DNA from: an uncultured Muribaculaceae bacterium
GTDB lineage: Bacteria > Bacteroidota > Bacteroidia > Bacteroidales > Muribaculaceae
Assembly (NCBI GenBank): GCA_910576935.1
Contig: CAJTKG010000004.1
Span: 1 to 64,000, forward strand
Direction: 5' to 3'
DNA: 64,000 nt
Positions 16,945-25,232 of the stretch are shown here, in pieces. Positions within the stretch are counted from its first letter, which is position 1, and the number at the start of each line of letters is the position of its first letter. The position numbers and the translations under genes are program-made. The notes under the pieces were generated by a model. It did no database searches. It saw only the letters and a list, made by a program, of their open reading frames with translations, and had not been told where the DNA came from.

Positions 16945-19575
16945 TTAAAATTCCTGACCGAGTATGAAGTGGAAGTGGCTTCCGCCTTTTTCGTTGAATA
17001 CGCGGTCGAAACCATATGCCCAGTCGATGCCCATCATGCCGACCATCGGGAGGTAGATGCGGACACCTGCGCCGGCGCTGCGTTTGATGGTGAAGGGGTT
17101 GAACTGGCTTACTGATGTCCATGCGTTACCGCCTTCGACGAATGCGAGAGCGTAGATTGTTGTTGTAGGCTGGAGCATGAGCGGGAAGTGTAGTTCGAGG
17201 CCGAAGCGTGTGTAGGCGTAGCCTTCGCTCTGCCACGGTGTGAACTGGCCGTTGTCATAGCCGCGCAGACCTATGGTCTCGGTGGCGTATGTGTAGCTGC
17301 CCGACATGCCGTCGCCGCCGACATAGAATGTCTCGAAGGGTGATTTGAGATATTTGTTGTAGCTGCCCAACAGGCCTATGTCGGCACGTGTCATCAGGAC
17401 GGGTGTCCATTGGGTGTCGGCGTTGGCGAGCGGGGTATAGGTGCGCGATTTGAATTTGAGTTTCCAGTATTCGATCCAACGGTAGAGTTCTTTCTTCGAC
17501 TGAACGGTGTTTTCTTCGCTGAGTTTCTTCCAGTTTTTCTTTCCGAAGAGTGATGCGGGGGGTGTCATCTGCAGGCTCAGTGAGAACTGGCTGCCGCTAC
17601 GTGTATATAAGGGATTGTCGATGGAGTTGCGTGCCAGGGTGAGGCCGAGAACGAAGGCGTTTGATGTGCCGTTGTTCATATAATAGAGGTATTCCCAGTT
17701 TTTGAGGTAATACCAGTTGTAACCGAGTTCGGCGGTGAATGTGAAGTAGTCGTCGGGCCATTTCAGACGTTTGCCGAAGCCGACGTTGACGCCGACCATC
17801 TGGAGCACTTTGTTGGGGTCGTATGATGCCTGATAGCTGTTCTGATAGTAGTCGTTATATCCCGAGCCGTAGCCGTAACCATAGCCATATCCGTAGCCGT
17901 AGTTATACATGGCGTTCTGCCAGCGCGAGTTGTAGTATGATGAGTTTACGCCTGTCTGGCGGCTGTAGTATGCCGAAACAGAGAGAGAGTTGGGGCGTTT
18001 GCCTCCGAACCACGGATCGAGGAAGGAGACTGAGTAGGCCTGATAGTAGCGTGCGTTGGTCTGGGCGCTGACGGTGAATGTCTGGCCTTCGCCCTGTGGA
18101 ATGACGCCGCGGTATGTGCTTGGATTGAAGAGGTTTTTGATTGAGAAGTTGGTGAATTTGAGCGACAGTTTGCCGATGATGCCGGTCTGTCCCCAGCCCA
18201 TAGAGAATTCTACCTGGTCGTTGGCTTTTGACTCGAGGTTGAAGACGATGTCGACGGTGCCGTTTTCTTCGTTGGGCTGGGGCTGGATGTCCATGTTCTC
18301 GGGGTTGAAGTGTCCGGTCTGGGCGATTTCGCGGGCTGAACGCATGAGGTCTGATTTACTGAAGAGTTCGCCGGGTTTTACGCGCAGCTCGCGACGGATG
18401 ACTTTCTCGTACAGACGGTCGTTGCCGTTTATGACGACGTTGTTTATGCGGGCCTGAGGTCCTTCGATGATTCTCATCTCAAGGGCGATCGAGTCGCCGT
18501 TGACTTCGCGTTCGATTGGCACGAGGTTGTAGAAGAGATAGCCGTTGTCCATGTAGAGGTTTGAAACGGCGTCGTCGTCTTCGTTAAGACGTTTGTTCAT
18601 AATCTTCTGATTATATACGTCGCCCGGTTTCATGCCGAGATATGCGTCGAGCACGTCGGTGGGGTAGACGGTGTTGCCAACCCAGGTTATGTCTTTGATG
18701 TAGTATTGTTTGCCTTCGTCGACGGTGATGTGGACGTCGACGGTGTGGTCGTCGTAGGGTGTGACGCTGTCGCTGACGATGCGTGCGTCGCGGTAGCCTT
18801 TTTCGTTATATTTCTCGAGTATGCGGTTGAGGTCGTCGCGATAGTCGCTCTCGACGAATTTTTTCTGACGGAAGAGGTTGATGAGTTTGCCTTTCTCGTT
18901 GGTTTTTTTCATCGTGCGCTGTAGCTGACGGTCAGAGAGCACTTCGTTGCCGTCAATGTAGATTTTATGGACTTTGACTTTGTCGCGTTTGTCGATATTG
19001 ATGTCGACAATCATTTCGTTGCGGTTTGAGAGGTCTTCGGTGAGTTTGATGTTGACTTGGGCATTGCCGAAGCCTTTGCCGTCGAAGTATTTCTTGATTA
19101 TGGATGTGGCGCGGTTGACGATATTCTGTGTTATCTGGTTGCCTTTCATGAGCTGAAGGCGTTCCTGAAGGTCTTCGCGCTCACCTTTCTTGACGCCGTT
19201 GTAGTTGACGGCCGAGATGCGCGGATGGGTTCTTAGATTCAGCTCGAGCCATGCTTTGTCGCCGGCTATTTTCTCGACTTTTACCTGTGCCTGGGCGAAA
19301 AGGCCCTGTCGCATGAGCCGTTTGACTGCCTGGGTGATATCGTCGCCGGGAAGGGTAACGCGGTCGCCTACTTTGAGACCGGCATAGCCGAGGATGATGA
19401 AATCTTCATAGTTGGGCGCTCCGGTGACTTTTATGCCTTCGATCTCGTAGGTTTTGGGCATATTGCTGTAGATCATCGGGGGATTATAGATCGTGTCGAC
19501 CGATTCCTGAGCTTTTGCCACGGGGGCTATGGCTGCAAGCAGTGCGGTGATGAAGATTGTCAGTTTATTATGCAT
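16945..19575 (-). CDS. bamA: Outer membrane protein assembly factor BamA
   Basis: The 876-residue protein has a signal peptide (cleavage near AKAQ, residue 22), five POTRA-type repeats over about 45-440 (for example VNYNGVKKGEREDL, KVHKIYIDGNEVLSD, NNVVINGNDRLYEKVIRRELRV) and a C-terminal 16-strand barrel ending in Phe (FHFILGQEF). BamA inserts beta-barrel proteins into the outer membrane. A conspicuous Gly-Tyr dipeptide run lies in the barrel, coded at 17866-17902. Gene order with uppS upstream and two ompH genes downstream is a common Bacteroidota envelope cluster. Confidence 0.95.
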   Translation of the reverse strand: MHNKLTIFITALLAAIAPVAKAQESVDTIYNPPMIYSNMPKTYEIEGIKVTGAPNYEDFIILGYAGLKVGDRVTLPGDDITQAVKRLMRQGLFAQAQVKVEKIAGDKAWLELNLRTHPRISAVNYNGVKKGEREDLQERLQLMKGNQITQNIVNRATSIIKKYFDGKGFGNAQVNIKLTEDLSNRNEMIVDINIDKRDKVKVHKIYIDGNEVLSDRQLQRTMKKTNEKGKLINLFRQKKFVESDYRDDLNRILEKYNEKGYRDARIVSDSVTPYDDHTVDVHITVDEGKQYYIKDITWVGNTVYPTDVLDAYLGMKPGDVYNQKIMNKRLNEDDDAVSNLYMDNGYLFYNLVPIEREVNGDSIALEMRIIEGPQARINNVVINGNDRLYEKVIRRELRVKPGELFSKSDLMRSAREIAQTGHFNPENMDIQPQPNEENGTVDIVFNLESKANDQVEFSMGWGQTGIIGKLSLKFTNFSIKNLFNPSTYRGVIPQGEGQTFTVSAQTNARYYQAYSVSFLDPWFGGKRPNSLSVSAYYSRQTGVNSSYYNSRWQNAMYNYGYGYGYGYGYGSGYNDYYQNSYQASYDPNKVLQMVGVNVGFGKRLKWPDDYFTFTAELGYNWYYLKNWEYLYYMNNGTSNAFVLGLTLARNSIDNPLYTRSGSQFSLSLQMTPPASLFGKKNWKKLSEENTVQSKKELYRWIEYWKLKFKSRTYTPLANADTQWTPVLMTRADIGLLGSYNKYLKSPFETFYVGGDGMSGSYTYATETIGLRGYDNGQFTPWQSEGYAYTRFGLELHFPLMLQPTTTIYALAFVEGGNAWTSVSQFNPFTIKRSAGAGVRIYLPMVGMMGIDWAYGFDRVFNEKGGSHFHFILGQEF
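17866..17902 (-). repeat. Six-base tandem repeat in bamA coding for a Gly-Tyr run
   Basis: Degenerate copies of a hexamer (GGNTAY on the coding strand) encode six consecutive Gly-Tyr pairs within a Tyr/Asn/Gly-rich stretch of about 25 residues. The position, between two predicted barrel strands, suggests an extracellular loop. Confidence 0.7.
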
Positions 19576-19648
19576 AATCGAAATGATGAATGTCGTGGTA
19601 TGGTGGTTTATCGTATTTGATATTCTAATATATTGATGTGTTGTTTTG

Positions 19649-20392
19649 TCAACTTACCTGATCTCCTGTCAGGCCGAAGCGTCGTTGGCGTTTCTGATAT
19701 TCGGCGACGGCGATTCTGAAGTCGGAGGCACTGAAATCGGGCCAGTATGTTGAGGTGATATAAAGCTCTGAATAAGCGATTTGCCAGAGCATGAAGTTGC
19801 TTATACGTTGGTCGCCGCCGGTGCGTATCAGCAGGTCGGGGTCGGGCATGCCGGCTGTCGAGAGGCTGTGTGAGAATGTCTCGGCGTCGATGTCATCGGG
19901 CTCTATCTCTCGGGCGGCAACTTTAGCGGCAAGGCAGCGGGCGGCTTCGACGATTTCCCAGCGCGACGAGTAACTCAATGCCAGTACCAGAGTGAGGCCG
20001 TTGCAGGCCGAGGTGTCGGCAAAGCAGCGCTCGAGACGGTGGCGGGCATTGTCGGGCAGACTCCCGATGTCGCCAATCATCGTCAGGCGGACGTTGTTTT
20101 TTATCAGATCGGGCGTCTCGCGTTCGATGGCGATGACGATGAGGTGCATCAGGGCGTCGACTTCTTCTTTGGGCCGGTTCCAGTTTTCGGTCGAGAATGT
20201 GTAGAGTGTCAGATAGCTTATGCCCAAGGCTGAAGCTTCTTCGGTAATGCGTCTGACTGTGTTTACGCCTTCGACATGGCCCTCGGAGCGGTCAAGCCCG
20301 CGCGCTTTGGCCCAACGGCCGTTGCCGTCCATGATTATGGCCACATGGCGGGGTATATTGTCGGGATTGATATTTATATCGTTGTCTGCCAT
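19649..20392 (-). CDS. uppS: Undecaprenyl diphosphate synthase (isoprenyl transferase)
   Basis: It condenses isopentenyl diphosphate onto farnesyl diphosphate to make the C55 carrier for peptidoglycan and glycans. The 247-residue protein has the catalytic HVAIIMDGNGRWAKARGL (residues 15-32), TLYTFSTENWNRP, and the C-terminal DLLIRTGGDQRISNFMLWQ-type signature. It precedes bamA by 73 bases. Its 3' end and the bamA start are separated by an AT-rich gap that could hold an internal promoter, but none is clear. Confidence 0.96.
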   Translation of the reverse strand: MADNDININPDNIPRHVAIIMDGNGRWAKARGLDRSEGHVEGVNTVRRITEEASALGISYLTLYTFSTENWNRPKEEVDALMHLIVIAIERETPDLIKNNVRLTMIGDIGSLPDNARHRLERCFADTSACNGLTLVLALSYSSRWEIVEAARCLAAKVAAREIEPDDIDAETFSHSLSTAGMPDPDLLIRTGGDQRISNFMLWQIAYSELYITSTYWPDFSASDFRIAVAEYQKRQRRFGLTGDQVS

Positions 20393-20410
20393 TTATATCA
20401 TGCTCGTTGG

Positions 20411-21109
20411 TTAGTCGACATAGTGACAGGTCTCGCAGCGTTTGCCGAATTCATAGCTGATGCCTATGGTCAGTCGCGAATACCAGTCGGTGTCTTTATA
20501 AAAAGCTGTTTTTATGCCGTTGAGGTCATTAAGCTCGGGGCCGTCGAATTTGTCGCCGAAGGCTTTTGTCATGGTGAACTCGAGGCCGAGGTTGATGCGC
20601 TCTTTGAGTTTGAATTTTATGCCTGCTCCCATCGGGAGGGTGGGGGCTAATGATGTCTTGCCGCCGGATGACGACATTGCCACACCGACACCGAGTGTCA
20701 GATAGGGTGTCCATCTTTTCAGGCGTTTGTATGTCTCACCGATGCCGTATGCGAAGAAGTTGAATTCTCCGCGTGCGCCCAGGTCAAAGACCGTGGAGGT
20801 GAAGTTGTAGTTTACGCCGCCGGGCAATATATTGTCCATGTCGGCTGTGTTGCCGCTTAGGCCGAGTGCCGATACGATGCCGCGTATCGCAAAACGGGTG
20901 TTTGGTATATATCTGAATGACAGTTCGCCGTCGAAGCCGGGATGTTTCAGCAAGGATGCGCGGTTTGCGTCGCCGAGATAGCCGCTCATGCCGAGCTGCG
21001 CCCCGACGTCAAACTTGTAGGGCGCAGACTGTGCTTTGGCTGCCGCAGGGAGCAGCATGACAAGCAGCAGTGTGATTATTGAGGCATTTATGCGGCTGTA
21101 TCGCTTCAT
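20411..21109 (-). CDS. Outer-membrane beta-barrel protein, DUF6089 family
   Basis: A 232-residue exported protein with signal peptide (hydrophobic 10-24, cleavage after AKA). The mature part alternates amphipathic strands (FDVGAQLGMSGYLGDANR, YNFTSTVFDLGARGEFNFF, WTPYLTLGVGVAM, LGLEFTMTKAFGDKFDG, TIGISYEFG), fitting an eight-stranded OmpA/porin-type barrel. The gene lies between a DUF6242 lipoprotein and uppS-bamA, an arrangement I know from other Bacteroidales. Function is unestablished. The unusual end KRCETCHYVD has two Cys spaced CxxC after the last strand. Confidence 0.82.
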   Translation of the reverse strand: MKRYSRINASIITLLLVMLLPAAAKAQSAPYKFDVGAQLGMSGYLGDANRASLLKHPGFDGELSFRYIPNTRFAIRGIVSALGLSGNTADMDNILPGGVNYNFTSTVFDLGARGEFNFFAYGIGETYKRLKRWTPYLTLGVGVAMSSSGGKTSLAPTLPMGAGIKFKLKERINLGLEFTMTKAFGDKFDGPELNDLNGIKTAFYKDTDWYSRLTIGISYEFGKRCETCHYVD

Positions 21110-21116
21110 TTGTCGG

Positions 21117-22646
21117 TCAGATGATGGGTTTGAATGTCAGACGGTTGATTACGGCACGCCAGAGGGTGTTGTAGGTCTGTGCCATGTCGCCTTCGCCACC
21201 GAATACATATATGTAAGGCGACTCCCACTCAACGACAGGCTCGCTGACAAGAGGCGATAGTGCACTGCATACGGGTTGTACCGGCGTGTCGATAAAAGAC
21301 CATCCCTGACGGAGCTTGACTGAAGGATATGTTTTCCAGCCATGGGTGTCGGCGGCGTCGGTTTTCATCGTTTTGTCGACGATGAAGCCTCGGGCGTTGC
21401 GCATTGCCGGGACATAGTCGGGAAGCTGTAGTAAGCTGTCGGCACGACGCCAGCTGACGCCGTAGTTGTATGAGATGTATGTCGTCTTATGGTTTTTGCC
21501 GTCTTTGTCAAAACCTCCGAAAGCAAGCAGGACTGAATATTTGTTGAATATCCATGCCGAGTTGTGCGAGAATGTGAAATAGGGCACAACCGTCATTTCG
21601 CCGAGGGCCATCTCGGGTTCGCCTTTGCTCAGACGTGCCCAGTTGTTACCGTCGTAGCTCCATGTTGCGGCAGTCATGCTGTTGTCGGGAAGCCGGCCGC
21701 CGACAATCATCAGCTGAGGTGTCGTGCTCATCTCGAAGGTGTATTTTATAGGCATAGATGTGGCTGAGGCGGGGAAGTCGGCCGGCATCAGGGTTGTCTT
21801 CATTGAAGGATATTCGAGGGTGGTGACACGGCCGTTTGCGGTGCGTCCGCATATAAGTCGGGTGTCATAGCCGCCGTAGATGTGATCGACGGAGATTCCT
21901 GTGGCTGTCCATGCGATGCCGCCGTCTGTTGAGCGGTAAAGCCGGTTTGATTCGTCGAGGATATAGAGAGCGTCGTCGGTCGCCGAGAGTGATGAGATTA
22001 CCGGATTGAAAGAAAACGACACTTCGGCTTTGTTCCAATCGCCTGATGCGGGGTTGTCGGAAGCTGCCATCGAGTAGCGTCTGTCGTATTTTGTGAGGCA
22101 ATATACGGTGTTGCCGCTCTTGACGGTCTGCTGGCTGTTGACAACGCTGAAAAGTGAAGGCAGCGAGGTGCGTTCGAGACGATTCCAAACAAGGGAATCG
22201 CTTTTGACCTTGTGAACGTTGACGTAGATTTTGTAGTCTTTGTCGGCTGTGCCGCTGAGTGATTTCAGACGCAGTGTCACCGGACCGTTGCTGAAATCGA
22301 TCGAGTCGGTCGAGTTTTCGAGGTAGTTGTATATAGTGTCTGATTTTCCGGGTCTTGTGACTATTAATTGCGCCGAACTTACACCGGCGGTGACGATGAT
22401 GGGTATGAGTTTGTCGGTTTTTGTGCCGTATGGCATTGAATCGGCATTGAATATCAGACCCTTGTTGAGGTCTATCGAGAAGAAGACCGAGTCGAGATTA
22501 TCGAGCACCTTGTCGTCGTCGGTGAGAGAGAATGATGTCACCATGACGTTTGACGGGAGTGTCAGATCGGAATCTGTGTCTGAGTTGCAGCTTGCAGCCC
22601 CTGCGAGCGCGGCGGCCGCGGTCAGACCAATTAAAAGTTTTTTCAT
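21117..22646 (-). CDS. DUF6242 lipoprotein, beta-propeller-like
   Basis: A 509-residue lipoprotein. The start at 22646 is chosen because MKKLLIGLTAAAALAGAASC gives a clean signal with lipobox AASC (Cys20). Residues 30-150 look like an Ig/cadherin-like domain, and residues 160-509 contain repeats typical of Kelch or sialidase-type propellers (LYRSTDGGIAWTATGI, YISYNYGVSWRRADS, YIYVFGGEGD). It ends 7 bases before the DUF6089 gene. DUF6242 has no known activity. It heads the envelope operon and has a well-formed promoter. Confidence 0.82.
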   Translation of the reverse strand: MKKLLIGLTAAAALAGAASCNSDTDSDLTLPSNVMVTSFSLTDDDKVLDNLDSVFFSIDLNKGLIFNADSMPYGTKTDKLIPIIVTAGVSSAQLIVTRPGKSDTIYNYLENSTDSIDFSNGPVTLRLKSLSGTADKDYKIYVNVHKVKSDSLVWNRLERTSLPSLFSVVNSQQTVKSGNTVYCLTKYDRRYSMAASDNPASGDWNKAEVSFSFNPVISSLSATDDALYILDESNRLYRSTDGGIAWTATGISVDHIYGGYDTRLICGRTANGRVTTLEYPSMKTTLMPADFPASATSMPIKYTFEMSTTPQLMIVGGRLPDNSMTAATWSYDGNNWARLSKGEPEMALGEMTVVPYFTFSHNSAWIFNKYSVLLAFGGFDKDGKNHKTTYISYNYGVSWRRADSLLQLPDYVPAMRNARGFIVDKTMKTDAADTHGWKTYPSVKLRQGWSFIDTPVQPVCSALSPLVSEPVVEWESPYIYVFGGEGDMAQTYNTLWRAVINRLTFKPII

Positions 22647-22680
22647 CTTATATGATGTGTCGTAGTTTATTTTCAAACTA

Positions 22681-22712
22681 CAAAGTTATAATTTCAGTCT
22701 AAATAGGGCAAA
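22681..22712 (-). promoter_or_regulatory. Promoter of the DUF6242-DUF6089-uppS-bamA-ompH unit
   Basis: On the minus strand TTTG (22709-22712), a 20-base spacer and TAACTTTG (22681-22688) give a full consensus, 35 bases upstream of the ATG at 22646. A GTAGTTT/AAACTAC palindrome (22662-22681) overlies the predicted start of transcription. Confidence 0.72.
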
Positions 22713-22746
22713 CTCGGGGCGGCAAATCGCTTTATTTTGGCAGTTT

Positions 22747-23769
22747 TTATAGGTTTTTAACGTCGATAAGGTGGTTTTGCGAATAAAAACTAATGATATT
22801 AGGCCCGACCTTTACGGCCGTCACCGGTTTCTGCTCTATCACAGGGGCCGCGATGCTGCCTCTGTCACCGAAAGTTACGGGAGATGTCTCTATTCTGGCC
22901 ACATCCCACAGGCCCGCGTCGATAAACGACCGCAGCACTTCGGCACCACCTTCGACGAGCACCGATGTGATGCCGTGCCGACTATAGAGCGTAGACAGCA
23001 GATCGCTGATGTCGAGGTAATTGCTGATAATCATATGTTCCGAGTGGGTGACACGCCATCGGGTGTCGATGCGTTGCCGGCGGTCGAGGATCACCGGGAG
23101 CGGTTTTCGCCAAGGCCAGAAGCGGGTGTCGAGTCGCGGGTTGTCGGCTATGACGGTTGACGAGCCGACGATGACGGCGTCGTGGAGACTGCGCAGACGG
23201 TGGGTCGTCAGGCGGGTGAAGGCTGTAGATATCGCCGCCGGCGGGGTGATGGCCGGGTCGCGCCTGATATCGATATATCTGTCGCGGCTTTGGGCCCATT
23301 TCAGTGTGACGAAGGGGCGACGCAGTGTGTGGGCTGTAAAAAAGAAAGCGTTGAGACGTCGGCTTTCATCTTCCATGACGCCCGTGACGACCTCGATGCC
23401 GGCGTCGCGAAGCATAGCGACGCCGCGTCCGCTGACTTTGTCGAACGGATCGACGGCAGCGATGACGACGCGGGGTATGCCGGCGCGGATTATCATCCCG
23501 GCACAAGGTGGTGTGCGTCCCCAATGACTGCATGGCTCGAGAGTGACGTACATAGTCGCATCTTTGAGCGCCTGCGGGTTGGCGACAGAGTTGACGGCGT
23601 TGACTTCGGCGTGAGGGCCGCCGGGAGGCGATGTGTAGCCTTCGCCTAAAATACTTCCGTCAGCGCCGACTATTACGGCGCCGACCATGGGGTTTGGCGT
23701 GGTCGTGCCCAGGGCGTGCCGCGCGAGTTGGAGTGCCCGCGCCATATATTCGGTCCTGATTTCGATCAT
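22747..23769 (-). CDS. ribD: Bifunctional riboflavin deaminase/reductase RibD
   Basis: A 340-residue two-domain enzyme for steps two and three of riboflavin synthesis. The deaminase domain (1-145) shows the zinc motifs HAEVNAV and PCSHWGRTPPC; the reductase domain (about 150-340) shows FVTLKWAQSRD, VIVGSSTVIADNPRL and SVLVEGGAEVLRSFIDAGL. The start at 23769 is chosen over upstream in-frame codons because it forms an ATGA overlap with the upstream gene and fits the family N-terminus. No FMN riboswitch was seen upstream. Confidence 0.94.
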   Translation of the reverse strand: MIEIRTEYMARALQLARHALGTTTPNPMVGAVIVGADGSILGEGYTSPPGGPHAEVNAVNSVANPQALKDATMYVTLEPCSHWGRTPPCAGMIIRAGIPRVVIAAVDPFDKVSGRGVAMLRDAGIEVVTGVMEDESRRLNAFFFTAHTLRRPFVTLKWAQSRDRYIDIRRDPAITPPAAISTAFTRLTTHRLRSLHDAVIVGSSTVIADNPRLDTRFWPWRKPLPVILDRRQRIDTRWRVTHSEHMIISNYLDISDLLSTLYSRHGITSVLVEGGAEVLRSFIDAGLWDVARIETSPVTFGDRGSIAAPVIEQKPVTAVKVGPNIISFYSQNHLIDVKNL

Positions 23770-24638
23770 AATGCCGAGTAGCTTATGGCGAAAGTATCGC
23801 CGTCGAGTGGATTGCCGCTGCGTATACCTTTTGTGAGCCATCTGACACGTTGCTCAGACCGGCCGTGGTTGAATGCGTCGGGTATCTCACGGCCATATGC
23901 TTTGCGCTGGAGATAGTCGTCGCCGATTTTCGAGGCGGCGTTTACGGCGTTCTCGATGTCGCCGGGTTCGATCGAACCGAACATCTCGTTGTCGTTATAA
24001 GCCCAGACGCCGGCATAGAAGTCGGCCTGAAGTTCGAGTCTCACGCTTATGCGGTTAGACTCCTTTTCGTCGGTTTGTGCCATGGCTGTATGGGCCCGGT
24101 CGAGAGTGCCGAGCAGATATTGCACGTGATGGCCGACTTCATGGGCTATGACATAGGCGTAGGCGAAGTCTCCCGAGGCTCCGATCTGGTTTTCCATGCT
24201 TTTGAAGAAGTCAAGATCGATATAGACGGTTTGATCGGCCGAGCAGTAGAACGGTCCGGACTGCGATGTGGCGTGTCCGCAGCCCGAGCTGACAGAGCCC
24301 GAGTATAGGACAAGCTGAGGACATTCGTATTTACCCCATCCCCGGCGGTTGAATTCGCGGGTCCAAACGTCCTCGGTGCCGGCGAGCACTTTCGAGGCCA
24401 GATCGGCGAGTCGTTCGTCTTCGGCCGAGAGCTGCCCCGTGCCGGCGGTTGTGACGTTGCTGCCAAGATACTGTCCGGCGACGTTGCCTATGACATCGCC
24501 GATGTTGCCTCCCGACATGAGAGTTATGATTACCGCCGCAATGACGCCGACAATGCCGCCGCCGATACCGAGGGTTCGCCCCGACATGCCGCGCCGGTCA
24601 CTTACATTACTGCTGTTTCTTCTGCCGTTAAGTCTCAT
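23766..24638 (-). CDS. Membrane-anchored neutral zinc metallopeptidase (YpfJ family)
   Basis: 290 residues: a short basic N-terminus, one transmembrane segment (about 24-42, LGIGGGIVGVIAAVIITLMSGG region), then a catalytic domain with the zinc-binding AHEVGHHVQYLLG. The family (putative neutral zinc metallopeptidases, YpfJ) has Cys-containing SGCGHATSQSGPFYCSAD before the active site, seen here. Most of the protein should face the periplasm. Substrate unknown. It overlaps ribD by four bases; the promoter lies 27 bases upstream. Confidence 0.9.
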   Translation of the reverse strand: MRLNGRRNSSNVSDRRGMSGRTLGIGGGIVGVIAAVIITLMSGGNIGDVIGNVAGQYLGSNVTTAGTGQLSAEDERLADLASKVLAGTEDVWTREFNRRGWGKYECPQLVLYSGSVSSGCGHATSQSGPFYCSADQTVYIDLDFFKSMENQIGASGDFAYAYVIAHEVGHHVQYLLGTLDRAHTAMAQTDEKESNRISVRLELQADFYAGVWAYNDNEMFGSIEPGDIENAVNAASKIGDDYLQRKAYGREIPDAFNHGRSEQRVRWLTKGIRSGNPLDGDTFAISYSAL

Positions 24639-24664
24639 TGTATGGTTGCTTATATTTATCAGTG

Positions 24665-24696
24665 CAAATTTACATTTTTATTCTGACAGCCCCAAA
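24665..24696 (-). promoter_or_regulatory. Promoter of the metallopeptidase-ribD operon
   Basis: Minus strand: TTTG at 24693-24696, 20-base spacer, TAAATTTG at 24665-24672. Full consensus. Confidence 0.72.
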
Positions 24697-24862
24697 GGCC
24701 GACATTTTCTTAAAATATAACAAACTTTGCGGTTGTAGGGATTGTGACAGTGTGAAAACTGCGGTCTATAAAGTTTTTTAAATAAAGATTCACAATAAAT
24801 ATATGATTGGGGCGTTATAAAATCAGACAAACAGATTGATAACTATTAATTAATTCCTGCCT

Positions 24863-25030
24863 ATGGATAAAAATTCTACCCTTGTTTCTAAAAAATCACA
24901 AACTCAAGTAAGCGCAGATGCTGTTGCCATGCCTGCAAAAAAAACAATAGCATTTATCAAGCAGTTTGCAAGAGTCTACAGCCCGGTCAACACGACAATC
25001 AGAGAGGATGCGGCTATAATACTCAACTGA
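24863..25030 (+). CDS. Small protein of 55 residues, function unknown
   Basis: An ATG-initiated frame with the sequence MDKNSTLVSKKSQ at its start, a central basic-aromatic core IAFIKQFARVYSP and the end IREDAAIILN. Composition, codon use and isolation in a 590-base gap make it a believable gene, and the order Lys/Ser-rich leader, conserved-looking core and C-terminal ILN resembles a precursor peptide. No signal peptide or transmembrane segment is present. No maturation enzyme or transporter lies next to it. I do not recognise a named family; about 130 bases of possible leader precede it. Confidence 0.55.
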   Translation: MDKNSTLVSKKSQTQVSADAVAMPAKKTIAFIKQFARVYSPVNTTIREDAAIILN

Positions 25031-25054
25031 TGCACGGGCGCGTTTTACTCAAAA

Positions 25055-25093
25055 AACCAACAGGGGTGTCCTGAGTTCGGACACCCCTGGTTT
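25055..25093. terminator. Strong hairpin after the small gene
   Basis: CAGGGGTGTCC (25061-25071) pairs with GGACACCCCTG (25079-25089), an 11-bp GC-rich stem. The plus strand continues GTTTCG and the minus strand TTGGTTTTTTG, so the better T run is on the minus strand although the nearby gene is on the plus strand. Confidence 0.6.
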
Positions 25094-25171
25094 CGGGAAT
25101 TATCTTGTCGATTATAAGTCCGGCAAAAGAAAAAAACGTACAAAAAGGTATTTTTAATGGCGGATATGTTA

Positions 25172-25179
25172 TATCTTTG
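25172..25179 (+). promoter_or_regulatory. -7 box upstream of manA
   Basis: TATCTTTG is an exact TAnnTTTG match 53 bases before the manA ATG. A -33 TTTG is not clear; TTTT at 25151 lies at suitable distance. Confidence 0.45.
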
Positions 25180-25232
25180 CAAGCCAAACAGCGCTATAAG
25201 CGCTTTTTTATGGCCATAATGCCAGAAACGAC

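Noticed and set aside
22647..22746. FMN riboswitch associated with ribD
   Set aside because: No RFN-like conserved segments; the ribD operon starts instead at 24638 with an ordinary promoter.
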